Assembly: GCF_003626595.1 (NCBI RefSeq)
Contig: NZ_RBAK01000002.1
Coordinates: forward strand, 620,001-684,000
Reading direction: 5' to 3'
Source of the DNA: Micromonospora endolithica
Lineage (GTDB): Bacteria > Actinomycetota > Actinomycetes > Mycobacteriales > Micromonosporaceae
DNA: 64,000 nt
Position numbers and translations under genes: made by a program. Below are positions 49,323 through 57,296 of this stretch, one piece after another. The notes beneath the pieces were generated by a model, which ran no database searches, was not told the origin of the DNA, and worked only from the letters and a program-made list of their open reading frames with translations. Each line of letters opens with the position of its first letter. The stretch's first letter is position 1.

Positions 49323-50720
49323 TCAGGGAACGGCGACCGGTGTGGCCGGCTCCCGGATCGGTGCGGGACGCCGGACCAGCACCGCCACCACCACCGCGGC
49401 CAGGCCGGCGAACGCCGCCATCGTCCAGAGCACGATCCGCAGGCCGCCGGTGAAGCCCGGATCGGCGAGCCGGCCGCCGGTGGTGCTGGCCAGCACCGCG
49501 CCGACGATCGCGATGGCCACGGTCTCGCTGGCCAGCCGAGCCGTGTTGATCATTCCGGCGCCGGTGGCCGCGCGATCAGCCGCGACGCTGCCGATGGCCA
49601 GCGCGTCGAGCAGCCCGATCGACAGGCCGATCCCGACGCCGATGGTCAGCAGCGGGCCGGCCAGGGCAGCCGCGTCGGAGGCCGGCGCGAGCACCGTCGT
49701 CCAGGCCGCGCCCACCGCGACCACCGCCACCGACACGACGATCACCGCCACCGCCGGTACCCGCCGGGTGAGCGCTCCGGCCAGCAGCGGCAGCACCACG
49801 GTCGGAGCGGTGAGCAGGATCAGCGTCGCCCCGGCCGCGCCGGGCCCCATCCCGACGACCGTGGTGAGGTACGACGGCAGGTAGACCAGCAGCGGCACGA
49901 GCACCGCGACGGTGGTGGCCGCCGCCAGGCAGATGCCGAGGAACCGGGGGCTGCCCAGCAGGGACAGGTCGAACATCGGCTCGGCGCGCCCGCGCTCCAC
50001 GCGGACGAAGAGCACCAGCAGCACGGGCGCGGCGACGAACGCGCCGACGATCGTCGGGTCGGACCAGCCGTGCTCGGGTCCCTGTACGAATCCGTAGATG
50101 AGCAGCAGCAGCGCGGCCGTGAACGACACGGTTCCCGGCCAGTCGACCCGCCCGGGGCGCGCCGGCCGGGAGTCCGGCAACAGCGGGGACAGCAGCAGGA
50201 CCACCACGGCGGCCAGGGCCGGCGCGGCGAACACGGCCCGCCACCCGAAGGCGTCTATGAGCAGGCCGGCCATCGACGGGCCGAAGGCCAGGCCGACGCC
50301 GATGGTCGTACCGAAGACGCTGAACACGCGGGCCCGGGACGCGCCGTGGAACCGGCCGGCGAGGATCGCCGAGGCGCTGGTCGCGGCGGCGGCCGCGCCG
50401 ATGCCGGCGACCACCCGCGCGGCGTCCAGCAGCACGATGTCACCGGCGACCGAGGCGACCAGACCGGCGGTGGCGAAGACCGCCACACCGGCGACGAAGA
50501 CGCGGCGCCGGCCGAACAGGTCGGCGAGCGCGCCGGCGGCGAGCATGAAGCTGGCAAAGGTGGCGTTGTACCCGTTCACCACCCACTGCACGGCGGCCAG
50601 TCCGGCGTCCAGGTCGCGGCCGATGTCCGGCAGGGCGACCGACGCGCCGGTCAGCGAGACCGGCAGCGACAGGGTGGACAGCAGGACGATCACCAGCACG
50701 ACGGCCGGGTGGTTGCGCAC
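49323..50720 (-). CDS. MFS drug transporter (14-helix EmrB/QacA type)
   Basis: A 465-residue membrane transporter. The 14-helix DHA2 features are LSLPVSLTGASVALPDIGRDL with the conserved antiporter residues, LADLFGRRRVFVAGV (motif A) and GIGAAAAATSASAILAGRF. It exports drugs by proton antiport. The GTG start follows GGGGGAG. No TetR or MarR regulator is adjacent. Confidence 0.92.
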   Translation of the reverse strand: MRNHPAVVLVIVLLSTLSLPVSLTGASVALPDIGRDLDAGLAAVQWVVNGYNATFASFMLAAGALADLFGRRRVFVAGVAVFATAGLVASVAGDIVLLDAARVVAGIGAAAAATSASAILAGRFHGASRARVFSVFGTTIGVGLAFGPSMAGLLIDAFGWRAVFAAPALAAVVVLLLSPLLPDSRPARPGRVDWPGTVSFTAALLLLIYGFVQGPEHGWSDPTIVGAFVAAPVLLVLFVRVERGRAEPMFDLSLLGSPRFLGICLAAATTVAVLVPLLVYLPSYLTTVVGMGPGAAGATLILLTAPTVVLPLLAGALTRRVPAVAVIVVSVAVVAVGAAWTTVLAPASDAAALAGPLLTIGVGIGLSIGLLDALAIGSVAADRAATGAGMINTARLASETVAIAIVGAVLASTTGGRLADPGFTGGLRIVLWTMAAFAGLAAVVVAVLVRRPAPIREPATPVAVP

Positions 50721-50982
50721 GGCTCCCCCGTTCTTCGCGGCCGCCCCAGGCTAGTCGTCACGACTCGGCCGGGCGGCCCGTTCGGGGTGGAGATCACATG
50801 CGGTGGCTCACCGGCCGGCGGAGCGGTTCCAGGGCGAGCGGGGCAGCGTGGTGCCGGCCGTCGGGCGGAGCTGCCGACGGCGTCGACGCCGTCCAGGGGT
50901 GCACGGCGGCCGGGAGACGGTGTGCACCGGCGCGACGGGTTGCCGCCCGATCAACCAGCAGAGGAAGCGGGCCATCTCCGCC

Positions 50983-51216
50983 TCAGCCGACCGGAAGGTG
51001 CTGCGCCGCGGACTTCGGTACGTCGTACTGGGCCCCGCAGAAGGTGCACTGCTGGAGGTAGCGGGTGCGGATGGGGATCAGCGGGACGAAGAACAGGCTG
51101 AACTTGGTCGAGCGGCGGGTGACGACCTGTGCCGCGTGGTTGCCGCAGTTGCGGCACACCTGCTGCACGACGCCCGACCGGGTGACCTTGGTGCGGAGAC
51201 CGAAGATGAAGAACAT
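50983..51216 (-). CDS. Small zinc-ribbon protein
   Basis: A 77-residue protein with two Cys pairs, CRNCG and CTFCG, on either side of a hydrophobic strand-rich segment (STKFSLFFVPLIPIRTRYLQQ), the zinc_ribbon_15 arrangement found in many actinomycetes. The segment between the pairs is conserved in that family. It may bind a membrane surface or another protein; function unknown. Confidence 0.85.
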   Translation of the reverse strand: MFFIFGLRTKVTRSGVVQQVCRNCGNHAAQVVTRRSTKFSLFFVPLIPIRTRYLQQCTFCGAQYDVPKSAAQHLPVG

Positions 51217-51316
51217 CGCCCGCCATTACCCACTTCCACCCGCCGAATCACCTCCGTCCCGGGGCCGGTCCACCGGTGGTGGCTCGGCCCCGGGACGGTC
51301 GGGTCGGCACGCGGCG

Positions 51317-52180
51317 TCAGCCCGCCGCCGGCTCCAGGCCGGGCACCTCGACCGAGAGCCAGATCGATTGCCAGTCCGCCATCTCGTGGAAGCGGCGCAG
51401 CTCGGCCAGCCCGGAGACCGACCCGGCCCAGGCGCTGTACGGGGGGTGCTGCTCGTCGAAGCCGCTCTGCACGAAGGTGAGCGTGGTCTTTCCCTGCGAC
51501 TCGGCCAGCTCCCAGGTGGTGACACCGATCGGTCCCCAGTCCACGGACATCCGCCGGCCCGGGTCGAGGTCGACCACCTTGGCCGCGTGACCGGACTCGA
51601 AGCCGCCCATCGCGTACCGGCCACCGACCCAGGGCTCGATGCCGATCGGGTAGCCGAACCAGGCGCTGGCCTGTCCGGAGTCGGTGAGCGACTCCCACAC
51701 CTTGTCGGCGGGGGCCGCGATGACCAGCTCGCCGCGCAGCTCGGCGGAGGTGAAGTCGGTCTTCGGCAGCAGCGGCTGCCCCTCCAGGTGGGCGGCCAGG
51801 TTGGCGAGCGACAGCGCCCAGAAGGTCTGCAGGACGCCGATGGTGCTGCCACTCGTCGCCGCGGCGAAGTCGACGTGGCTCTGCTCCAGGGTCAGCACGG
51901 TCGCGTCGGGCCCGTCCTCGGCGAGGGCGAACCCGGTGGTGGTCTCGACCCCGTCGAGCAGCCAGGAGAACCGCAGCGAGTGGTCGTCGACGTGCAGGAG
52001 GCGCTGGTGCGGGGCGTCGCCCTCGGGGGTGTGCCGCCCCCAGAACGCGTACCGCGCGGGTAGCTCGACCTCGACCTGCTCGGCCAGCCAGACGCGCAGC
52101 TCGGCCGGGTCGGTCAGGGCGCGGTGGACGGTCGCGACGGGCGCGGCGAGGCGGACGCGGAGGATCATCTGGTCAGTCAC
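51317..52180 (-). CDS. SRPBCC/AHSA1-domain protein, two tandem domains
   Basis: A 287-residue cytoplasmic protein with two START-like AHSA1 domains (about 1-135 and 145-287): LRVRLAAPVATVHRALTD with the turn LRVWLAEQVEVELP, and the second VIAAPADKVWESLTDSGQASAWFGYPIG. Such domains bind hydrophobic ligands in a cavity. It overlaps the upstream winged-helix regulator by 8 nt, a common ArsR/AHSA1 pairing in which the regulator controls the ligand-binding protein. Confidence 0.9.
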   Translation of the reverse strand: MTDQMILRVRLAAPVATVHRALTDPAELRVWLAEQVEVELPARYAFWGRHTPEGDAPHQRLLHVDDHSLRFSWLLDGVETTTGFALAEDGPDATVLTLEQSHVDFAAATSGSTIGVLQTFWALSLANLAAHLEGQPLLPKTDFTSAELRGELVIAAPADKVWESLTDSGQASAWFGYPIGIEPWVGGRYAMGGFESGHAAKVVDLDPGRRMSVDWGPIGVTTWELAESQGKTTLTFVQSGFDEQHPPYSAWAGSVSGLAELRRFHEMADWQSIWLSVEVPGLEPAAG

Positions 52181-52730
52181 GGTCGGTTCCCTTCGGGTAG
52201 ACGGCCACGGCGAGCTTGAAGGCGTCTCCCTCGGCGCCGCCGTAGCGCGTGAACAGGTCCTGCAGGGTCGCCTGCAGGTCGTGCAGGAACTGCTGGCGGT
52301 GCTCCGGGGGGACCCGGATCTCGCCGGACACCCCGACCGAGGGGAGTTCTCCGGCGGTGCGGTCCAGCGCGGCGACGTCGGCCTGGACCTCCTCCATCAG
52401 GTCGAGCAGGTAGCCGAGGCTCAGCTCGTCGCGCACCCGGCGGCCGCCGATGCGCCCCACCAGGCGGGGGGACAGCCAGTAGGACCGGGCGACGGCCTGG
52501 TAGATGCCCTCGTTGATGCCCCGGACCCGGCGCTCGTTGACCAGCTCCACCAGGCCGGCGGCGACCAGCTGCTTGACGTGGTAGTAGACCCGCTGGGGGG
52601 TCTGCTCCATCCGGGCCGCGATCTCGGTGCACGTGCGCGGCTCGGCCAGCTGCCGGAGGATCTCGACACGCTGCGGCTTGAGCAGGGCTTCGGCCTGCTC
52701 GATCTGCTCCAGGTACAGGACGTCTCTCAT
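52173..52730 (-). CDS. Winged-helix transcriptional regulator (ArsR-like)
   Basis: A 185-residue regulator. The N-terminal winged helix is EQAEALLKPQRVEILRQLAEPRTCTEIAARMEQTPQRVYYHVKQLVAAGLVEL in order (helix, recognition helix PQRVYYHVKQL, wing), followed by a helical C-terminal domain that may bind a ligand or dimerise. The ATG at 52730 is preferred over a TTG at 52754 because the upstream 12-bp palindrome would otherwise be coding. It is translationally coupled to the SRPBCC gene. Confidence 0.88.
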   Translation of the reverse strand: MRDVLYLEQIEQAEALLKPQRVEILRQLAEPRTCTEIAARMEQTPQRVYYHVKQLVAAGLVELVNERRVRGINEGIYQAVARSYWLSPRLVGRIGGRRVRDELSLGYLLDLMEEVQADVAALDRTAGELPSVGVSGEIRVPPEHRQQFLHDLQATLQDLFTRYGGAEGDAFKLAVAVYPKGTDRD

Positions 52731-52742
52731 GGCAAAATCAGT

Positions 52743-52768
52743 TTGTACGTACAAAACTTCTTTGTCAA
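52743..52768 (-). promoter_or_regulatory. Promoter with perfect palindromic operator
   Basis: On the minus strand TTGACA (52763-52768) is followed 17 nt later by a weak -10 (CAAACT), then the ATG after 9 nt. The perfect 12-bp palindrome TTGTACGTACAA (52743-52754) lies across the spacer and -10. The same GTACG half-site occurs before the ArsR gene at 12442. Confidence 0.6.
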
Positions 52769-52781
52769 TTGCTTCGGGGAA

Positions 52782-52808
52782 AGCCGCGCCGAAGCGTTCG
52801 GCGCGGCT
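52782..52808 (-). terminator. Terminator of the tmsAB operon
   Basis: A perfect 12-bp stem (52782-52793 with 52797-52808) with the loop gcg is followed on the minus strand by TTTCCCC. It lies 13 nt past the tmsB stop. Confidence 0.8.
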
Positions 52809-52820
52809 CTCGCCGATCTG

Positions 52821-54164
52821 TCAGGCCAGCCAGTCGGGGCGCAGCGGGTAGCCGTTCACCCCGTCCGGGCCGTTGCGGGTGGCCAGCACCTGGTGCAGCT
52901 GGATGCCGTTGCGCTCGAACGCCATCCGCGAGCCGGCCATGTAGAGCCCCCACACCCGAGCGGTGCCCTGGCCCACCTCGGAGACGCAGAAGTCCCAGTG
53001 CGATGCCAGGTTGCGGCACCACGCGGCCAGCGTCAGCGCGTAGTGCTGCCGCAGGTTCTCCTCGTGGTGCACCTCAAGGCCCACGTCGTGGATCTCCGAG
53101 ATCACCCGGCCCGGGCCGGCCAGCTCGCCGTCCGGGAAGACGTACCGGTCGATGAACGCGCCGGACCGGTGCGGCGCGCGGTTGTCGGCACGGGTGATGC
53201 AGTGGTTGAGCAGCCGCCCGCCGACCCGCAGCCGGTTGGCCAGCGCCCCGAAGTAGGCCGGATAGTTGCGCACCCCGATGTGCTCGGTCAGGCCGATCGA
53301 CGAGACCGCGTCGAACTGCTCCCGGGGCGCGTCCCGGTAGTCCAGGTGCCGCACCTCGGCCAGGCCGGTCAGCCCCTCCCGCTCGATCGCCGCCCGCGCC
53401 CACTGCGCCTGCGCCTTCGACAGGGTCACCCCGAGCGCGCGTACGCCGTACTCGCGGGCCGCGTGCCGGACCATGCCGCCCCAGCCGCAGCCCACGTCGA
53501 GCAGCCGCATCCCCGCCTTCAGCGCCAGCTTCTGCGCGACCAGGTCGTACTTGGCCGCCTGCGCCTGCTCCAGGGTGTCGTCCGGCGAACGGTAGACCGC
53601 GCAGGTGTACGTCATGGACTCGCCGAGCACCTTCTCGTAGAAGGCGTTCGACACGTCGTAGTGGTGCGAGATCGCGGTGCTGTCCCGCGACCGGGAGTGC
53701 CGCAGCCCGTTCACCACCCGCTTCCAGCGGGGCAGCGCCTCCTGCGGCGGCGGCAACGGCGGCAGCAGCCGCTCCCAGCCCAGCCCCCGCACCAGGCTCA
53801 GCGCCTCGGCCACCGGTGGCGTCCGCAACCGCAGCTGGTCCTTGAGCACCCGCAACGCCTCGTACGGGTCGCCCGGGTGCACCCCACGCAGGACGAGGTC
53901 GCCGCTGACGTACGCCCGGGCCATGCCCAGGTCGCCGGGGGCGGTGAGCAGGTAGGTCAGGCCCCGCTCGGAGCGGATGGACAGGCCGATCCCGGCGTCG
54001 GCCGGGCCGACCGCGCTGCCGTCGTACCCGGTGACCCGCACCGGCAGGTCCCCGGTCGTCAACGCGCGGACCACGTCGGCCACGGTGGGACGCGGTCGCC
54101 GGCCCCCCGCCGGCGGGGTGGCGGGAGCGCTCGCCGCTCCCCGGTCTCGATCGGTCAGGCTCAT
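52821..54164 (-). CDS. tmsB: TmsB/UfaA1-type fatty-acyl methyltransferase (cyclopropane synthase family)
   Basis: A 447-residue SAM-dependent methyltransferase of the CFA family. The SAM site is LLDVGCGWGGMVRHAARE; acyl-chain residues are in ISHHYDVSNAFYEKVLGESMTYTCAVY and the catalytic region in SIGLTEHIGVRNYPAYF. Known partners of this family, with the FAD-dependent TmsA, make 10-methylene then 10-methyl (tuberculostearic-type) fatty acids in membrane phospholipids. An N-terminal domain of about 150 residues is typical. It overlaps the upstream tmsA by ATGA. Confidence 0.9.
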   Translation of the reverse strand: MSLTDRDRGAASAPATPPAGGRRPRPTVADVVRALTTGDLPVRVTGYDGSAVGPADAGIGLSIRSERGLTYLLTAPGDLGMARAYVSGDLVLRGVHPGDPYEALRVLKDQLRLRTPPVAEALSLVRGLGWERLLPPLPPPQEALPRWKRVVNGLRHSRSRDSTAISHHYDVSNAFYEKVLGESMTYTCAVYRSPDDTLEQAQAAKYDLVAQKLALKAGMRLLDVGCGWGGMVRHAAREYGVRALGVTLSKAQAQWARAAIEREGLTGLAEVRHLDYRDAPREQFDAVSSIGLTEHIGVRNYPAYFGALANRLRVGGRLLNHCITRADNRAPHRSGAFIDRYVFPDGELAGPGRVISEIHDVGLEVHHEENLRQHYALTLAAWCRNLASHWDFCVSEVGQGTARVWGLYMAGSRMAFERNGIQLHQVLATRNGPDGVNGYPLRPDWLA

Positions 54165-55546
54165 TGTCGTGCTACCGCCTTCTCGTACAGTCCGGTGAGC
54201 CGGTGGTCCGGGTCGTAGCGGTCCTTCACCGCCCGCCAGGTGTCGCCGCCGTAGAGCCGGTCGAACACCGCCCGGTCGTAGTACGCGTCGGAGTAGAGGG
54301 ACTTGTGCCCGCCCAACTCCGACACCTCGCGTTCGATCGCCCGGTTCACGTCCCCGTCGGCGGCACCCTCGGCGACCGGCACGCTCCCCCAGAAACCGAC
54401 GTTCACGTAGTCCCGCCCCGGCCGTAGCGGGTAGAGCGGCCAGGGTCGGGCCGACCCCGGACCGTCCGGCTCCCGCAGTCGCAGCGGACAGAGCCACACC
54501 GGGGTCATGCCGACCGTGCGGGCGAACCAGTGCAGGAAGTCGGCCGTCCGGTCGAGCGGAATCTCGACGTCCTGCACGACCCGTTCCCGGGCGGGCTGGC
54601 CCCGCCACCGGTCGATCCGGGCGGCCACCCGGTGCCGGTGCTCCCACCGGACCAGCCGGTGGTAGACGTCGCTGCGTCGCCAGCGCGCCGGCCAGACCCG
54701 CCGCACCACCGGGTGCTGCACACCGAACGCCGACGAGCACCAGAACCAGTCGGTGTCCCAACGCCACAGGTAGTCGTACGTGGTGAGCAGGTCGTGGGTG
54801 CGCCGGCGCAGCGACCGGTAGTAGATGTCCTGGCCGGTGTAGTCGCTCGGCGGCCCGGCGGCGTCGTCGGTGAAGGAGCCGAGCACCAGGTACGCCTCGC
54901 CGGGGCTGAACATCACCCCGTCCAGCGCGTCCACCGGCTCGCCCGCCCAGGCGCGGGTGGCGGAGATCTCGGCGATCGCGTCGGCGAGCACCGCCAGTCG
55001 GGTGAACCGGACGTTGCGCAGGGCCACGAACCGGCGTACGGGTTGCAGCTCGATGCGCAGCCGGGTGGCGTAACCGAGGCTGCCCAGCGAGTTGGGGAAC
55101 GCGGCGAACAGGTCGGCGTGCGGCCCGTCCGGGCGCGCCGTGACGATCTCGCCGGCCCCGGTGAGCACGTCCAACTCCACCACCGACTCGTGCGGCAGCC
55201 CGTTGCGGAAGGAGGTGGACTCGATGCCGAGGCCGGTCACCGCCCCGCCGAGGGTGATGGTGCGCAGTTGCGGCACCACCAGCGGCATGAGGTCGTGCGG
55301 CAGGGTCGCGTCGACGAGGTCCTCGTAGGTGCACATGCCCTGCACGTCGGCCGTGCGGGCGGCCGGGTCGACGGTCAGCACCCCGCCCAGCCCGCGCACG
55401 TCGAGCCCCGGCGCCCGGGGCGCGTTGCGTGGCCGGAACAGGTTGGACGTGCGCTTGGCCAGCCGGATCGGTTCCCCCGGCGGCACCGCCGCGTACGACC
55501 GTCGCAGCTGCGCCACCGCCGAATCATGATCACGCACCGCGTGCAT
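54161..55546 (-). CDS. tmsA: TmsA-type FAD-dependent reductase
   Basis: A 461-residue FAD-binding oxidoreductase. The PP-loop FAD domain has LTVDPAARTADVQGMCTYEDLV and TLGGAVTGLGIESTSFRNGLPHESV; the C-terminal part includes YVNVGFWGSVPV and LGGHKSLYSDAYYDRAVF, characteristic of Rv0447c/Rv0449c-type pairs. It reduces the 10-methylene intermediate made by TmsB. The third gene of some tms operons (tmsC, a small protein) is not seen here. An AAGGTGAT site precedes the ATG. Confidence 0.9.
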   Translation of the reverse strand: MHAVRDHDSAVAQLRRSYAAVPPGEPIRLAKRTSNLFRPRNAPRAPGLDVRGLGGVLTVDPAARTADVQGMCTYEDLVDATLPHDLMPLVVPQLRTITLGGAVTGLGIESTSFRNGLPHESVVELDVLTGAGEIVTARPDGPHADLFAAFPNSLGSLGYATRLRIELQPVRRFVALRNVRFTRLAVLADAIAEISATRAWAGEPVDALDGVMFSPGEAYLVLGSFTDDAAGPPSDYTGQDIYYRSLRRRTHDLLTTYDYLWRWDTDWFWCSSAFGVQHPVVRRVWPARWRRSDVYHRLVRWEHRHRVAARIDRWRGQPARERVVQDVEIPLDRTADFLHWFARTVGMTPVWLCPLRLREPDGPGSARPWPLYPLRPGRDYVNVGFWGSVPVAEGAADGDVNRAIEREVSELGGHKSLYSDAYYDRAVFDRLYGGDTWRAVKDRYDPDHRLTGLYEKAVARQ

Positions 55547-55628
55547 GCGATCACCTTACGCGCCCGGAACCGGATCCCGTGGGATGTCCACCGTGGTCGT
55601 GCCGCGCCGTACGGCATAGCGTGGGGGC

Positions 55629-55913
55629 ATGCCGAAAGCCGTCTGGAACGACCTGGTCGTCGCCGAGAGCGACGACACCGTGCTGGTGGAGGGCAACCAC
55701 TACTTCCCGCGCGCCGCCCTCCGCGACGACCTGATCCGCGAGTCGGACACCCACACGGTCTGCCCGTGGAAGGGCACCGCCTCGTACTACACCCTGGAAC
55801 ACGACGGGCGGACCAGCGCCGACGCGGTCTGGTACTACCCGGAGCCGAAGCCGGACGCCGAGCTGGTCCGGGACCGGGTGGCGTTCTGGAAGGACGTCAC
55901 GGTCGTCGACTGA
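55629..55913 (+). CDS. DUF427 protein
   Basis: A 94-residue protein matching DUF427: VAESDDTVLVEGNHYFP, HTVCPWKGTASYYTLEHDG and AVWYYPEPKPDAELVRDRVAFW. The conserved CPWKGxxxYY motif includes a Cys and Lys likely at an active site or ligand site. The family is a small beta-tandem repeat with no proven role. It is divergent from tmsA. Confidence 0.93.
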   Translation: MPKAVWNDLVVAESDDTVLVEGNHYFPRAALRDDLIRESDTHTVCPWKGTASYYTLEHDGRTSADAVWYYPEPKPDAELVRDRVAFWKDVTVVD

Positions 55914-55969
55914 GTCACCGGGTGCGGGACGGTTGGCCATCGACCCCTCCGGTGGGTGAGGATGCCGGT

Positions 55970-56692
55970 ATGCCCGTCCCCGCGCGCCGACCCGACGATT
56001 CCGGCACCGTGTACGGCGGTCGCCCGGCAGCCCGGCCCCGGCTGTCCGGTGACCCGCTGCTGCGTGCCGCGCTGGCGGTCGGCGTGGTCGGCGTACTCCT
56101 CGGGGTCTTCTTCGCCACCGGGGTGCTCGGCGGCGGCGGCGACCAGCCGGTGGTCCCGGCCGCGGCCGGCGCGCCGACGGCGGCCGGCCCCACGCCCGCG
56201 GCGAACCCCACGACGGACCAGCCGGCACCGACCACCCCGGCCGCGCCGTCGCCCACCCCGCCGGCCGCACCAGGCCCACCGACCGGGCCGAAGGTGTTCC
56301 GCGCGGTCGCCTCGAACCTGTGCCTCGGCGTCGACGGCAGCGGCGAGAAGGCCGCCGCCCAGCTCGCCGCCTGCACCGGCGGGCCCGAGCAGCAGTGGGT
56401 GGCCAACCCGGTGAGCGGGGACGTGGTGACGCTGACCAACGCCGCATACGGGCTCTGCCTCGACGTCGAGGGCGTCAGCGGCGACGACGGCGCCAAGATC
56501 CAGCAGTTCCCGTGCAACGGCGGGGCCAACCAGCAGTGGCGGCTGGTGCCGACCGGCACCGGCCCGGTGCTGCTGGCCCCGCTGCACAGCGGCAAGTGCG
56601 GGCAGGTCGACGACGGCGGCACCGAGGCCGGCGACGACGTGGAACAGGCAGCGTGCGCCGGTGGGGTCGAACAGCAGTGGCTGGTCGGCTGA
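55970..56692 (+). CDS. Membrane-anchored ricin-type lectin-domain protein
   Basis: A 240-residue protein. Residues 1-30 are cytoplasmic, a helix (about 31-53) anchors it, a Pro/Ala/Thr-rich linker (54-107) follows, and residues about 108-240 form a ricin B-type beta-trefoil: CTGGPEQQWVANP, CNGGANQQWRLVP and CAGGVEQQWLVG are the three QxW repeats with paired cysteines. It should bind sugars at the cell surface. The ATG at 55970 starts the charged N-terminus. Confidence 0.87.
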   Translation: MPVPARRPDDSGTVYGGRPAARPRLSGDPLLRAALAVGVVGVLLGVFFATGVLGGGGDQPVVPAAAGAPTAAGPTPAANPTTDQPAPTTPAAPSPTPPAAPGPPTGPKVFRAVASNLCLGVDGSGEKAAAQLAACTGGPEQQWVANPVSGDVVTLTNAAYGLCLDVEGVSGDDGAKIQQFPCNGGANQQWRLVPTGTGPVLLAPLHSGKCGQVDDGGTEAGDDVEQAACAGGVEQQWLVG

Positions 56693-56731
56693 GTCAGCCC
56701 CGGTAGGCGGTCCCCGACCGACGCCGTGCGG

Positions 56732-57193
56732 TCACCGGCGGAGGGTCTGCAGCTGGGCCTGGTGTTTGGGCAGGTGGACCCGGGTGTGCAGGTCGATCAC
56801 CCGGGCCCACGGCAGCGGCTCGTCGACGACCAGGTCGAAGCCCTCCCGCAGGTGCGTCTCGACCGGGGTGTCGGCCGCCGGGCCCAACCGGTCGACCAGC
56901 GTCAGCAGCTTCTGGCTGGTGGCCCGCAGCAGGGTGGCCAGCCCGTCCAGGCCCCCGCACTCGGCGGCCAGCGCGTCGAGTTCCGGCCGGTGCACACCCG
57001 CGAGGTCGTAGTACGCGAACGGCGCGCCGGCGAGCACGGCTTCGGTGGCCTCGCTCATCACCTCGTCGTTGGCGGCGAGGTGCGCCACGATCTGCTCGGC
57101 GCCGAGCATCCCGGCCGGCGCCACCCCGAACCCGCCGGCGTCGACCTCGGCGAGCACGTCGGAGTACGCCCGCCGCAACGCCCCGCTGTCCAT
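56732..57193 (-). CDS. DinB-like/maleylpyruvate isomerase-like protein
   Basis: A 153-residue four-helix-bundle protein: MDSGALRRAYSDVLAEVDAGG, AEQIVAHLAANDEVMSEATE and the C-terminal WARVIDLHTRVHLPKHQAQLQTL. The three His residues (one in EQIVAHL and two near VIDLHTRVHLPKH) fit the metal site of the DinB/mycothiol-dependent maleylpyruvate isomerase superfamily. The reaction is unknown. It is convergent with the lectin gene. Confidence 0.82.
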   Translation of the reverse strand: MDSGALRRAYSDVLAEVDAGGFGVAPAGMLGAEQIVAHLAANDEVMSEATEAVLAGAPFAYYDLAGVHRPELDALAAECGGLDGLATLLRATSQKLLTLVDRLGPAADTPVETHLREGFDLVVDEPLPWARVIDLHTRVHLPKHQAQLQTLRR

Positions 57194-57296
57194 GACCCCA
57201 GTCAACCCCGCCGGTCGGCGGCCCACGCCGGGTTCGCCGTTCGTGGTCACCCGGACGGGTGGCCCGGCGCGGTTCAGCCCGACCGGGAGAGGCCGA

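Noticed and set aside
50721..50982. Small frames between the MFS and zinc-ribbon genes
   Set aside because: No ribosome site, family match or plausible composition. Treated as non-coding.
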